From assembly GCA_963827065.1 (NCBI GenBank), contig CAWGZM010000011.1, positions 32,489-96,488 of the forward strand: 64,000 nucleotides of DNA, read 5' to 3'. The position numbers and the translations under genes are program-made. Shown here piece after piece: positions 42,819-51,144 of this stretch (the first letter of the stretch is position 1; each line of letters starts with the position of its first letter). This DNA comes from JACVRW01 sp963827065 (lineage in GTDB: Bacteria > Actinomycetota > Thermoleophilia > Solirubrobacterales > Thermoleophilaceae). Below the pieces are notes generated by a model that had not been told where the DNA came from, ran no database searches, and worked only from the letters and a program-made list of their open reading frames with translations.

Positions 42819-43394
42819 GTGAGCGCCCAAGAGACGGCTCCCCGCTCGGACCGGTTCGCCGGCGTGCAGGTCGTGCTGTGTCTGCTCGTCGCGATGTGGG
42901 TGCTCGAGGTGGTCGACATCGCACTCGACCATCGCCTCGACGAGTACGGCATCGAGCCGCGCGAGCTCGACGGTCTCGTCGGCGTCGTGGCCGCCCCGTT
43001 CCTGCACGCGGACTTCGGCCACCTGATCGCGAACACGATCCCATTCGTCGCGCTCGGGATCATCATCGGATTCCAGGGCGTGGCCCGGGTCCTGTGGGTG
43101 ACGGGCATCGTCATGCTCGTCAGCGGTCTCGGAACGTGGCTCGTGGCGCCGGACAATTCGCTCCACATCGGCGCCAGCGGGATCGTGTTCGGCTACGCGA
43201 CCTACCTGCTCGCCCGCGGCATCTTCAACCGCGACGTGATCGAGATCGCGATCGGACTCGGGGTCGCGGCGATCTGGGGCACGGCGTTGCTCGGCGGACT
43301 CGTCCCGCAGGACGGTGTGTCCTGGCAGGGCCATTTCTTCGGCGCCGTCGGCGGCGTGCTGGCGGCGCGGGTGCTGGCGCGGCCGCGGACGTAG
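42819..43394 (+). CDS. Rhomboid-family intramembrane serine protease
   Basis: 191 residues from a GTG, about six membrane helices. Rhomboid signatures: FLHADFGHLIANTIPF (His68, Asn72 of the oxyanion region), LHIGASGIVFGY with catalytic Ser120 in GASG, and WQGHFFGAVGGVLAAR with catalytic His172. It is a short, six-TM bacterial rhomboid. Starts only 27 bases from the divergent mutase gene, so its promoter must lie within or next to that coding region. Substrate unknown; several single-pass surface proteins in this window are candidates. Confidence 0.93.
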   Translation: MSAQETAPRSDRFAGVQVVLCLLVAMWVLEVVDIALDHRLDEYGIEPRELDGLVGVVAAPFLHADFGHLIANTIPFVALGIIIGFQGVARVLWVTGIVMLVSGLGTWLVAPDNSLHIGASGIVFGYATYLLARGIFNRDVIEIAIGLGVAAIWGTALLGGLVPQDGVSWQGHFFGAVGGVLAARVLARPRT

Positions 43395-43404
43395 CATTTG
43401 AGGC

Positions 43405-44046
43405 ATGGAGGTAACGGTCCGCCTGTTCGCGATGCTGCGCGAGCGCGCCGGGGTTCCCGAGCTGACGCTCGAACTGCCCGAGGGAGCGCGCGTGCGCGAC
43501 GCGCTCGCGTCGCTCGAGGGGATCGCCGAGGGGATCCCGCTGGTGATGGCCGTGAACCGTGAGTACGCCGACGCCGAGCAGGCGCTCGACCCCGGCGATG
43601 AGCTCGCCCTGATCCCGCCGGTGAGCGGGGGCGCTGTGGCCGCCACCTGGGCGCGCGTCAGCGCCGAGCCGCTGTCGGTCGACTCGGTCGCCGCCCGGGT
43701 GCGCGACCCGCATGCCGGTGCCGTCGTCACGTTCTCCGGCGTGACGCGCGACGTCGAGCGGCTCGAGTACGAGGCCTACGCCGAGATGGCCGAGCAGCGC
43801 ATGGCCGAGATCGTGGCGGCGGCCGTGGAGCGTCACGGCCTGTGCGCCGCCGCCGTGGAGCACCGTGTGGGCGACGTGCCGCTCTCCGAGCCGAGCGTGA
43901 TCGTCGCCGCCTCGGCGCCCCACCGCGGGGAGGCGTTCGCCGGTGCACGCGAGATCATCGACCGCGTCAAGGCCGAGGCCCCGATCTGGAAGAAGGAGAT
44001 CGAGGGCGGCGAGGGGCGTTGGGTGGAGGGCGAGAGCCCCGTCTGA
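43405..44046 (+). CDS. moaX: Fused molybdopterin synthase (MoaD-MoaE, MoaX-like)
   Basis: 213 residues. Residues 1-75 are MoaD (MEVTVRLFAMLRERAGVPEL; DELALIPPVSGG), and 77-213 are MoaE (AVVTFSGVTRD, LEYEAYAEMAEQRM, catalytic Lys in APIWKKEIE). In stand-alone MoaD the Gly-Gly must be the free C-terminus to become a thiocarboxylate; here it is internal, so processing after GG is needed, as described for mycobacterial MoaX. The MoaE loop between the Arg of TRD and LEYEAY lacks about six residues of the usual Asn-His-Asn-x-Gly-Arg segment. Weak ribosome binding site (TTTGAGG). Confidence 0.88.
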   Translation: MEVTVRLFAMLRERAGVPELTLELPEGARVRDALASLEGIAEGIPLVMAVNREYADAEQALDPGDELALIPPVSGGAVAATWARVSAEPLSVDSVAARVRDPHAGAVVTFSGVTRDVERLEYEAYAEMAEQRMAEIVAAAVERHGLCAAAVEHRVGDVPLSEPSVIVAASAPHRGEAFAGAREIIDRVKAEAPIWKKEIEGGEGRWVEGESPV

Positions 44047-44114
44047 ACCCCGCGGGCCGCAGGATCCCGTGCATTGGGGAGGACGCCGGGCGGCCGCGCG
44101 AAAAGCGCTCCCCG

Positions 44115-44588
44115 ATGCTTCTCCGACGCCTCTTCGCCCTCGCTCTCGTCCTCACCCTCTTCGCCGCCCTGCCGCCGGTTGCAGCTGCGCAGGGGTCCGA
44201 CTACTACGCCCAGGCGTCGCAGCCGCCGGAGCCGCCGGGCGGCGAGCCGCAGCCGGGCACCCCGACCGAGCCCACCGACCCCACCACCCCGGGCACGCCC
44301 GGCGGCGAAGCACCCGCGGGCGGCGGTGGCCTCCTGCCCCGCACCGGGCTGGGCGCCGGCTGGATCGCACTGATCGGCATCGCCCTGCTCTTCCTCGGCG
44401 CCCGCCTGCACGTGATCGCGCGCATCCGCGAGGTGGTGCGGCGCTATGTCACTCCCAAGACCAAGCTGCGCGAGTCACTCGAAGAGCTGCGCGCGGCCGG
44501 GGTCGAGGAGGAGCGCCGCCGCGCCGAGCTCGGCCCGCAGGTCGAGCCGAGCACCCCGACGGCGCGCCGGATGGCAGACGTGCACTAG
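44115..44588 (+). CDS. Small exported protein with LPRTG motif and membrane helix
   Basis: 157 residues from the ATG at 44115. Signal peptide MLLRRLFALALVLTLFAALP with an AAAQ cleavage region, a Pro/Thr/Gly-rich linker, then LPRTG (74-78) directly before a membrane helix (WIALIGIALLFLGARLHV). This looks like a sortase signal, but the tail after the helix is about 60 residues, much longer than usual, and contains a basic/acidic helix. It may be a simple membrane anchor. The cupin gene starts on its stop codon. Confidence 0.65.
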   Translation: MLLRRLFALALVLTLFAALPPVAAAQGSDYYAQASQPPEPPGGEPQPGTPTEPTDPTTPGTPGGEAPAGGGGLLPRTGLGAGWIALIGIALLFLGARLHVIARIREVVRRYVTPKTKLRESLEELRAAGVEEERRRAELGPQVEPSTPTARRMADVH

Positions 44589-44947
44589 TGCCCGAGCGCC
44601 CGCCACACGCCGTGGTGGTTCCACCCGGAGGCGGGCAGCGCGTGGGGAATGTCGAGTTCCTCGCCCTGAGCGACCACACGCCCCGCTTCAACCTCTCGAT
44701 CATCACGATGGCCCCGCGCCGCTCAGGCCCGGAGCCACACGTGCACGCCGATGAGGACGACGCCTTCCTCGTGCTGAACGACGAGATGACATTCCTCCTC
44801 GGCGACGACGAGCTGAAGGCGCCGGCGGGGACGTTCGTGCTGGTGCCACCGGGTGTCGAGCACACCTTCGAGAACCGCACAGAGGAGCCGGTCCGGATGC
44901 TCAACATCCACGCGCCCGCCGGATTCGACCGGCGGCTCATGTCCTAG
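44588..44947 (+). CDS. Cupin-domain protein
   Basis: 119 residues from a GTG sharing one base with the previous stop. Single cupin barrel: EPHVHADEDDAFLVLNDEMT (motif 1 with His-x-His and Glu/Asp) and PAGTFVLVPPGVEHTFENRT (motif 2 with Pro-Gly-x-x-His). Such small cupins bind a metal and act as isomerases, dioxygenases or sensors; no specific substrate can be assigned. Its stop codon interlocks with the stop of the convergent sigma factor gene (shared CTAG). Confidence 0.88.
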   Translation: MPERPPHAVVVPPGGGQRVGNVEFLALSDHTPRFNLSIITMAPRRSGPEPHVHADEDDAFLVLNDEMTFLLGDDELKAPAGTFVLVPPGVEHTFENRTEEPVRMLNIHAPAGFDRRLMS

Positions 44948-46273
44948 GGCGAGAACTCGCGAGCGGCGTTGCCTCCTCCTCCGCCGGCCGGCGCGGAGCC
45001 GCCGGCGGCCGGTGCGACGGGCGCAGCCGGCGCGGCAGGGACGGGGGTCGCAGGAGCCGCGGTGGGAGCCGGGCCGCCCGGCGCGAACTCGTTGGCGGGA
45101 TCGGGTGGCGGCGGAGGCGGTGCCGGCGCGGGCTGTGGCTGAGCGAGCGGCGGCTCTTGCGGCGCGGGCTCCGGCTGCGCCTGCACGGGCGCGGGCGCCG
45201 GGTCGGCGACAGGCGCGGGCGAGGTCTCCACGTCTGTCTCCTCCTTGACGGGCGTGGCGTCCACACCGTTGTTCCTGCTCCGTTTGGGCGGAACGGGCTC
45301 CGCCGTGGTTCGCGAGGTGATCGACCGCCGTGCCTCCGCCCGCCAGAGCGGCGGCCGAGGCCGCCACGGCGGCGAGCTTCTGGCCGACGGCCAGCTCGGC
45401 TGCTGCGTGCGCGCGCTCGCTGAGCGCGGCGGTCTTGTGTTGCACGGCGCCGAGCGCGGTGTCCGCCTTCTGCTGGGCAGTGCCGAAGGCGGACTGCAGC
45501 CGGTCCTGGGCGTTCGCTACCGCCGACTCGATGAAGCCGCGCACGCGGCCATCTCCGTTCGCCAGCTCCGCCGACGGAAGCAGCCCCGCGACCTTCGCCG
45601 GCACCGCCCGGAACTCCTTGAGGGCCGCGCGGCACGCGAGACAGGTGCGCATGTGCGGTCGCAGCACGGAGAGCTGCTCGGCGCTCGCCTCACCGTCCGC
45701 CAGCGCCGACAGGAGCGGCGCGAGCCGCTCGCACTCGCCGCCGCCCTGGATCGCCGCGACCCGGCGCAGGAACGCCTGCCGGCCCTCGGTCAAGAGCCGG
45801 TTCACCTTCGTGTACGACCACCCGGTCAGCTCGCAGATCTCGCGGTAGGAGTAGCCCTCCGCCTTAAGAACGAGGGCGCGGATCTCGTGCGGCTTCAGGC
45901 GGCGGAGGGCCTCGGCGCCCTGGCTCAGCTTCTCGAGGCGCTCGGCCTGGTCATGGGTGATCGCCGCCGGTGTCGGCCGGTCGCTGAGGTGCCCGTCATC
46001 GGTGACGGGCGAATGCCGATCGCGCTGGCGGCGCAGGGCGAAGGCCTCGTGCTTGACCACAGTCTTCAGCCACGGGATCAGCTCTTCCTCGCGTGTGGTG
46101 GGCGCCTTCGTGAGCAGGATCTCGAGCCCGCGCTGGTAGGCGTCCTCGGCATCCTCGGGCGTGGCCGCGTAGCGGCGCGCGGTGGCGAGGATCTGGGCGC
46201 GGTGACGGCTCGCGAGGCCGAGGGCCGCCTCGTCGATCTCGCCCCGTGCGGGCCGCGTCCTTGGCTTCAGCAT
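44944..46273 (-). CDS. ECF-like sigma factor fused to zinc-finger anti-sigma domain and membrane anchor, frameshifted
   Basis: From the ATG at 46273: sigma region 2 (residues 20-85, ATPEDAEDAYQRGLEILLTK) and region 4 (125-172, LKPHEIRALVLKAEGYSYRE, GWSYTKVNRLLTEGR). Then a ZAS-like anti-sigma zinc finger, His207-x3-Cys211-x2-Cys214 (LRPHMRTCLACRAAL), an Ala/Gln-rich coiled segment, and a hydrophobic helix at 298-315. After NHGG (near 45298) the frame is lost; one base over, EPVPPKRSRNNGVDATPVKE leads into a Pro/Ala/Gln-rich tail ending at 44944. The intact product would be a membrane-tethered sigma factor with its own anti-sigma finger and an outer Pro-rich tail. Confidence 0.75.
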
Positions 46274-46456
46274 CTGCACGACGCTCAGCCCGAATGGTGC
46301 TACTCCTCGCCCCCGGCGGGTACGGCCAACTCCGCACGTTGCGGGCTTTTCTTTACGAGCGGATCGGCCCGGCGTTCGACAAACCCCGCCGCCGCTGCCG
46401 AGAGCCCACCGGCGGGGCAAGCTCGCCGGTCCGCCCTTCCCGACTGCGCGCCGTCG

Positions 46457-48178
46457 TCACCGACGGCCGGGGACTCCGAGCCGCCTCTCGCAGTCGATGA
46501 GCCGATCTAGCTTGTCGGCTCCCACCTTGTCGTAGTCGCGACCGCAGTCGACCCGCTCCCGCACGGGCGGGCGCTCCCATGACCGCGCCCTGTCCCTGCC
46601 CGGGCCGGCGGTGTAGCGGTCCTTGCCCGGACCGCCCTTGAGCGTGTCCTTGCCCTTCTGGCCGCTGAGCTGGTCCTTCCCCGCGCCTCCCAAGAGCGAG
46701 TCGTTGCCCTTTCCGCCGCAGATCACGTCGTTGCCAGCGAGGCCGGAGAGCCTGTCGTTGCCCCCCAGGCCGACGATCACATCCCGACGTGAGGTGCCCT
46801 TGCCAACGTTGTTGCCCTTCGTGCCGACGATTGTCGCCCGGATGCCATTGCACTTAGGCGCTGCAACTGGCGGCGGCTTCGCACCTGGAGGCTGCACTGG
46901 ATCTCGAAGGGGCCCTTGATCAAGCTGTGTCTGTGGCATGCACGGGAACGTGCCACTCGTTGGCTCCACCCTGTACACCGCGCCTCCGATCGCTGCCACG
47001 TAGATGTGGGCGCAGGCGTCTTCTCCGAACGAGACCACGTTCGGGGCGAACACGCCGAGGCCAGACTCGCCGCTTGCGCCGCCCGCGGTGAGCTGCACCG
47101 TTCGCAGCTCACTTCCGAAGACGTCGTAGATGTCAGCGTAGATGTAGCGACCGAGTAGTGACGGCAGCGCTCCGTCTCGGATCACGTAGCCGCCGTTCAC
47201 CGCCGCTGGTCCCGCGAGGTTCAGGTATTCGAGCACCGGAGGGGTGTGATTCGCCGGCGGCGGCGTGCAAGACGCCGCCGCACCACTGAAGGGTTGACTG
47301 CCCTCGAAGCAGTTCCAGCCGAAGTTGGCCCCGCGCCCGCCGCCGCTGGGCACGAAGTCGATCTCCTCGCGGCTCGATTGGCCGACGTCCCCGATCGTCA
47401 GGTCTCCGGTGAGGCGATCGAAGGAGAAGCGATATGGGTTCCGCAGCCCGTAGGAGTAGATCTCATCTGCACCGGGGGTAACGCCCGCGAACGGGTTGTC
47501 GGGTGGGATCGAGTACTCGCCCGGCAGCGTCCCGACCGGGTTGATCCGCAGCAGCTTGCCAAGCCGCGTCACGGTGGATTGGGCGTTGCCGTTCGGATCC
47601 CCCTGGGGGCCGCCGTCGCCGACGGAGATGTAAAGGAGGCCGTCGGGCCCGAACTGCAGCTGGCCCCCATTGTGAAAAACGGTCTCGAGATGAGGAATCT
47701 CGAGCACGAGTCGCCGGCTGGCGGGATCGGCGACGTCGGGGTTGTCGGCCGCGCGGCGGAACTCCTCGATACGCAGGTAGTGCTGCTCGGCCGGGTCAGG
47801 CGAGTCCCTTGTATAGAAAACGTAAAAAAGCCCGCGCGTGGCGTAGTCGGGGACGAACGCCATCGATAAGAGGCCGCACGCGTTGCACCCGGTGAACACC
47901 TCCGGAATTGTCAGGAAGGGCGTCGATTGTGTGGCGCCGTCCTTGACAAGGCGAATCGTCCCCCCCGCCTCGGCCACAAAGACACGGCTGTGATCGCTCG
48001 GCGCGCCGGTCACGTAGTAGGGCGCGCTGAATATCTGACCGCCGAACGGAGCGAGTTCGACAGTCTGAGCGGCGGCGGGCCCGACCGCCAGGAGCAGCGC
48101 AAGCGCTGCGATCAGGCCGGAAGCCAATATCCCGCGGCGATTGGACCCTGCGACGCAGTGCGCTTCAGCCGGAGACAC
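46457..48178 (-). CDS. Secreted PQQ-type sugar dehydrogenase with RTX-like C-terminal repeats
   Basis: 573 residues. Signal peptide (GLIAALALLLAVGPAAA), then a six-bladed beta-propeller of the soluble glucose/aldose dehydrogenase family: MAFVPDYATRGLFYVFYTRD, VFHNGGQLQFGPDGLLYISV, GDGGPQGDPNG, YSYGLRNPYRFSFDRLTGDL, DVGQSSREEIDFV, NFGWNCFEG. A Pro/Lys linker leads to hemolysin-type calcium-binding nonapeptides (GGNDRLSGLAGNDVICGGKG, then GAGKDQLSGQKGKDTLKGGP). It probably oxidises sugars outside the cell using PQQ. The RTX-like tail is unusual for this enzyme family and may tether it to the wall or matrix. Confidence 0.88.
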   Translation of the reverse strand: MSPAEAHCVAGSNRRGILASGLIAALALLLAVGPAAAQTVELAPFGGQIFSAPYYVTGAPSDHSRVFVAEAGGTIRLVKDGATQSTPFLTIPEVFTGCNACGLLSMAFVPDYATRGLFYVFYTRDSPDPAEQHYLRIEEFRRAADNPDVADPASRRLVLEIPHLETVFHNGGQLQFGPDGLLYISVGDGGPQGDPNGNAQSTVTRLGKLLRINPVGTLPGEYSIPPDNPFAGVTPGADEIYSYGLRNPYRFSFDRLTGDLTIGDVGQSSREEIDFVPSGGGRGANFGWNCFEGSQPFSGAAASCTPPPANHTPPVLEYLNLAGPAAVNGGYVIRDGALPSLLGRYIYADIYDVFGSELRTVQLTAGGASGESGLGVFAPNVVSFGEDACAHIYVAAIGGAVYRVEPTSGTFPCMPQTQLDQGPLRDPVQPPGAKPPPVAAPKCNGIRATIVGTKGNNVGKGTSRRDVIVGLGGNDRLSGLAGNDVICGGKGNDSLLGGAGKDQLSGQKGKDTLKGGPGKDRYTAGPGRDRARSWERPPVRERVDCGRDYDKVGADKLDRLIDCERRLGVPGRR

Positions 48179-48345
48179 TTCGCGCTCGCTCTGTTGTCAC
48201 ATCGACACCACTCGACGTAGGACGGGACTTAGGCTGCGCGGCCAGGACAGGATAGTCCCCCTACGCAAGCGGCTTCCCCTGACGGCGGCTGCCACCGCCG
48301 GGCCGGTGAACGGTCCAGGGCCACCACCAGCTGCGGCAGCGCACG

Positions 48346-49311
48346 TTACGAGCTCTTCGTTACGAGCGGATCGGCCGCCAGGCGCGCGACTCGAACAGCG
48401 GTACGAACTCCGCGCCCTACGAACAGCCGGTCCTCAGGGCGCTCGATGCGCGGGTAGAGCTGCGGCGCCAGCAGGCGGTCGTCGCGCGCGGCCACGTCGA
48501 TCACCCAGCGCTCGGGCGGCGACAGCCGCGCGAGGAAGCGGAGCTCGAACGGGAACAGCCGCAGCGGCTCGTCACCGCCCCACACGCCAAGGCCCTGCGA
48601 GCGCGCCTCCGCCGCGGCCGCGCGCTCGTCGGGCAGCGGCGGGGCGGCTCCCGGCCGCGGGACGGCGTCGACGAGCGACGGCTGCAGGCGAAAGGGATCG
48701 ACGTTCGGCCAGATGAAGTAGGGCAGCACCTCACCCGCCACCAGCAGGCGCTCGTTGTAGGACGGCGGCCGCGGTGGCCGCGGCTGGTCGCGGTTCAGGT
48801 AGCAGAGGAGCCGTCCGTAGCCATCGATCACCTCGCTCGCGAAGGCCATGAAGAAGCGGAACTCCTCGCGCGTCGCGCCGAGCTCCTCGATGTCGCGCTC
48901 GACCTCGCCGCGGAAGGCGAGCTTCGCGGCCTCGGCAAAGCGGGCGTGGTTGGCGGCACAACCGGGACCGACGCGCTGTTCGAGGTGCTCGCGCAGCTCG
49001 CGCCGGAGGCGCAGCTCGTCGCCCGCGAACGGGTCGCTGAGGAAGCTCTCCCAGCGCTCGTCGGTGAGCGCGACGAACGGCTCACCGGGCCGCCGGTCGA
49101 CGGCCTCGGTGGCGACCTCGGGGAGCGTCAGCGCCCGCTCCGGCGCGTCGACGCCGAGCAGCCGGACGCCCAGGTTGCCGTCGGCCTCGACGTTCGCCGT
49201 GTCGCCGTCGTAGATCTGCTGGCCGGGGCTGCCGCGGCCGTCGCCGCGGCGCCCGAGCCGGGCGAACCCGACCGAGAAGCCCTCCGAGGTCTTGCGGATC
49301 GCCTTCGCCAT
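48346..49311 (-). CDS. Staphylococcal-nuclease-like (SNc) domain protein
   Basis: 321 residues from the ATG at 49311. IYDGDTANVEADGNLGVRLL followed by GVDAPE matches the metal- and phosphate-binding segments of thermonuclease homologues, and EVIDGYGRLLCYLNRDQPRP matches their RYGR-type strand near the catalytic Arg. The two parts are separated by a longer insert than normal (about 120 residues), and a Pro/Arg-rich C-terminal region follows. No signal peptide is seen. A nuclease fold is likely; whether all catalytic residues are kept is unclear. Confidence 0.65.
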   Translation of the reverse strand: MAKAIRKTSEGFSVGFARLGRRGDGRGSPGQQIYDGDTANVEADGNLGVRLLGVDAPERALTLPEVATEAVDRRPGEPFVALTDERWESFLSDPFAGDELRLRRELREHLEQRVGPGCAANHARFAEAAKLAFRGEVERDIEELGATREEFRFFMAFASEVIDGYGRLLCYLNRDQPRPPRPPSYNERLLVAGEVLPYFIWPNVDPFRLQPSLVDAVPRPGAAPPLPDERAAAAEARSQGLGVWGGDEPLRLFPFELRFLARLSPPERWVIDVAARDDRLLAPQLYPRIERPEDRLFVGRGVRTAVRVARLAADPLVTKSS

Positions 49312-49369
49312 CTCGACGCCCCGCGGCACCTTAGCCCGACGCCGGCACGCGCGGCGCGAGCCGCCTCGG

Positions 49370-50221
49370 CTACCGCCGGCCGACGCGGAAAACGCGGCTC
49401 TTGGCCGTGATCGTGGCGCCGTCGTCCAAGGTGAGCACCACGCGCGCTCTATGGCGGCGACCCCGGGCGATCGAGAAGCGCACCCGCGAGTGATGGTCGA
49501 GCTCCGCTCGCGCGACCGGCCACCAGCCGAAACGGTCGGCGAGCCGCAGTTGCAGGACCGCCGACACGTGGGGAGAGGCGGGCGTGACGCTGGCTCTCAC
49601 GACGGTGCGCCGGCCCCGGGCTCGAGCCGACACCGACACCTGCCGGTCGAGCACCACGACGGTGACCGGAGGGCTGGCCTGTGAGCCGAGGACGGCCCGG
49701 TAGCGCGTCGTCTCGCGCGGCGCGACCTGATGGTGGAAGGCCCCGTCCGCTTCCACCGCGACGGTCGCAGCGGGCACGAACCCGGCGCCGGTGTCGGCCT
49801 CGATCTGCACGTCGCTGCCGGGTTCCGCCGCGGCACGGCCGCTCAGGTCGCGCGGCAGGCCGGGATCGCCGGCGCTGTGCGACTCCTCGAGCAGGACGCT
49901 GTGCACGTCGAGGCTCGCCGCGATCACGTGCAGCCGGCAGTAGTAGCCGACCCGTCCCGGCTGGTCGAAGCGTCGCCTGAACACGGCACGCGCGCCGAGG
50001 CGTCCCGAGTCCCAGGACTCATCGTCTGCCGTGACGGTGTGCTGACGCACGCTGTCGTTGCGCCAGGTGACGGTGTCGCCGACCAGCACGTCGAGATGCG
50101 AAGGGGCGAAGTCGCCGAAGCCGATCGACACGGTGTGCCCGCCGCCTTCATGGTGCTGGGCGACCGCGAGAGCGCTCGACGCCGCCAGCGCGAGCAGCGC
50201 CGCGGCCAGCGCCCGCTTCAT
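49370..50221 (-). CDS. Secreted plastocyanin-like cupredoxin with extra beta domain
   Basis: 283 residues. Signal peptide MKRALAAALLALAASSALAV, a His-rich start (QHHEGGGH), then a cupredoxin domain: FGDFAPSHLDVLVGDTVTWR, VRQHTVTADD (first His ligand), and VGYYCRLHVIAASL (Cys and second His). The usual axial Met is not seen. Residues 115-283 are a separate all-beta region without a recognised family. Its start overlaps the end of the multicopper oxidase gene by four bases; it is the third gene of a copper operon. Confidence 0.82.
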   Translation of the reverse strand: MKRALAAALLALAASSALAVAQHHEGGGHTVSIGFGDFAPSHLDVLVGDTVTWRNDSVRQHTVTADDESWDSGRLGARAVFRRRFDQPGRVGYYCRLHVIAASLDVHSVLLEESHSAGDPGLPRDLSGRAAAEPGSDVQIEADTGAGFVPAATVAVEADGAFHHQVAPRETTRYRAVLGSQASPPVTVVVLDRQVSVSARARGRRTVVRASVTPASPHVSAVLQLRLADRFGWWPVARAELDHHSRVRFSIARGRRHRARVVLTLDDGATITAKSRVFRVGRR

Positions 50222-51144
50222 CGGCTCACCATGAACGTGCCGATCATGCCGGTGGCCATGTGGTCCTCAACGTGGCAGTGGTAGAGCCAGGTCCCAGGCT
50301 CCTGCTCGCGCCAGCGCACCCTGAACGACTCGGCCGGGCCGACGTTGGCGGTGTCACGGGGCACGCCGTCGGTCGAGCGCCAGCGGTGACCATGGACGTG
50401 GAAGGTGTGGTGCTCGGAGCCCATGCCCATCACGTCCCACTGGACGGTCTCGCCCACCTTGGCCCGAAACACCGGCGTGTTGCCCACGAAGGCACGCCCG
50501 TTGATCGTGTGGAAGTCACCCATCGCGGCGAACACCACCACGAACTCGCGGTCGGGAAGCGGCTCCCCGCGGCGCCGGATCGACAGCATGCCGTACATGC
50601 CGCCGTCGATCGAGTCGTGCATCGAGGGAGAGTGGTCGTGATACGGCCATACGCCCGCCGAGCCCGGTCCGGCCGTCAGCCGGTAGGTCCAGGCCTGACC
50701 CGGCCGGACGTTTCCGTCGCGCCCGGACACGCCGGGCACGAAGGCGCCGTCGGAGCTCGGCTTGTAGCGCACCCCGTGGAAATGCATCGAGTGCGGCCGC
50801 CGGTATAGGCGGTCCATGTTCTTGAAGTGCACGAGGATGCGGTCGCCCACTTCCGCGCGAATGAGTGGCCCGGGGATCCGGTTCTGGTTGCCGGCGACGT
50901 TCGGCAGCGGCCGCCGCCAGCCACGGCTGTAGCGCCGGTAGGTGACGGTCGGAAAGACGGTCTGCGACGGCCTGAGCTCTACCCCGGAGATGGCGTCCCG
51001 CCCATTGGGGGCCATGTTCCAGATGGGCGCCGGGGATGCCGCCACCCAGACGTGGCGTACCGCCGCGGATGCAGGCGGGGCGGCAACCGCGGCCGTCGCC
51101 CCCAGCACGGACAGGACGACTGCCAGCGTGCCACCTCGCCTCAC
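50218..51144 (-). CDS. Two-domain multicopper oxidase (small laccase-like)
   Basis: 308 residues from a GTG that overlaps the previous stop (GTGA). Signal peptide RGGTLAVVLSVLGATAAVAA. All multicopper motifs are present: PHSMHFHGVRY, VWPYHDHSPSMHD, EHHTFHVHGHRW and WLYHCHVEDHMATGMIG (type 1 Cys-His-Met plus type 3 histidines). Two-domain size fits trimeric small laccases. It may oxidise phenols, metals or cuprous copper outside the cell. It is flanked by two cupredoxin genes that could exchange electrons with it. Confidence 0.92.
   Translation of the reverse strand: MRRGGTLAVVLSVLGATAAVAAPPASAAVRHVWVAASPAPIWNMAPNGRDAISGVELRPSQTVFPTVTYRRYSRGWRRPLPNVAGNQNRIPGPLIRAEVGDRILVHFKNMDRLYRRPHSMHFHGVRYKPSSDGAFVPGVSGRDGNVRPGQAWTYRLTAGPGSAGVWPYHDHSPSMHDSIDGGMYGMLSIRRRGEPLPDREFVVVFAAMGDFHTINGRAFVGNTPVFRAKVGETVQWDVMGMGSEHHTFHVHGHRWRSTDGVPRDTANVGPAESFRVRWREQEPGTWLYHCHVEDHMATGMIGTFMVSR

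Noticed and set aside
44188..44588. Firm call of a sortase-anchored protein
   Set aside because: The tail after the helix is far too long and no sortase gene is in the window.
45285..45310. Programmed ribosomal frameshift in the sigma-ZAS gene
   Set aside because: A CCCAAAC heptamer is present but not in the phase needed for -1 slippage, and the required shift is +1. A simple indel is more likely, as in several other genes here.
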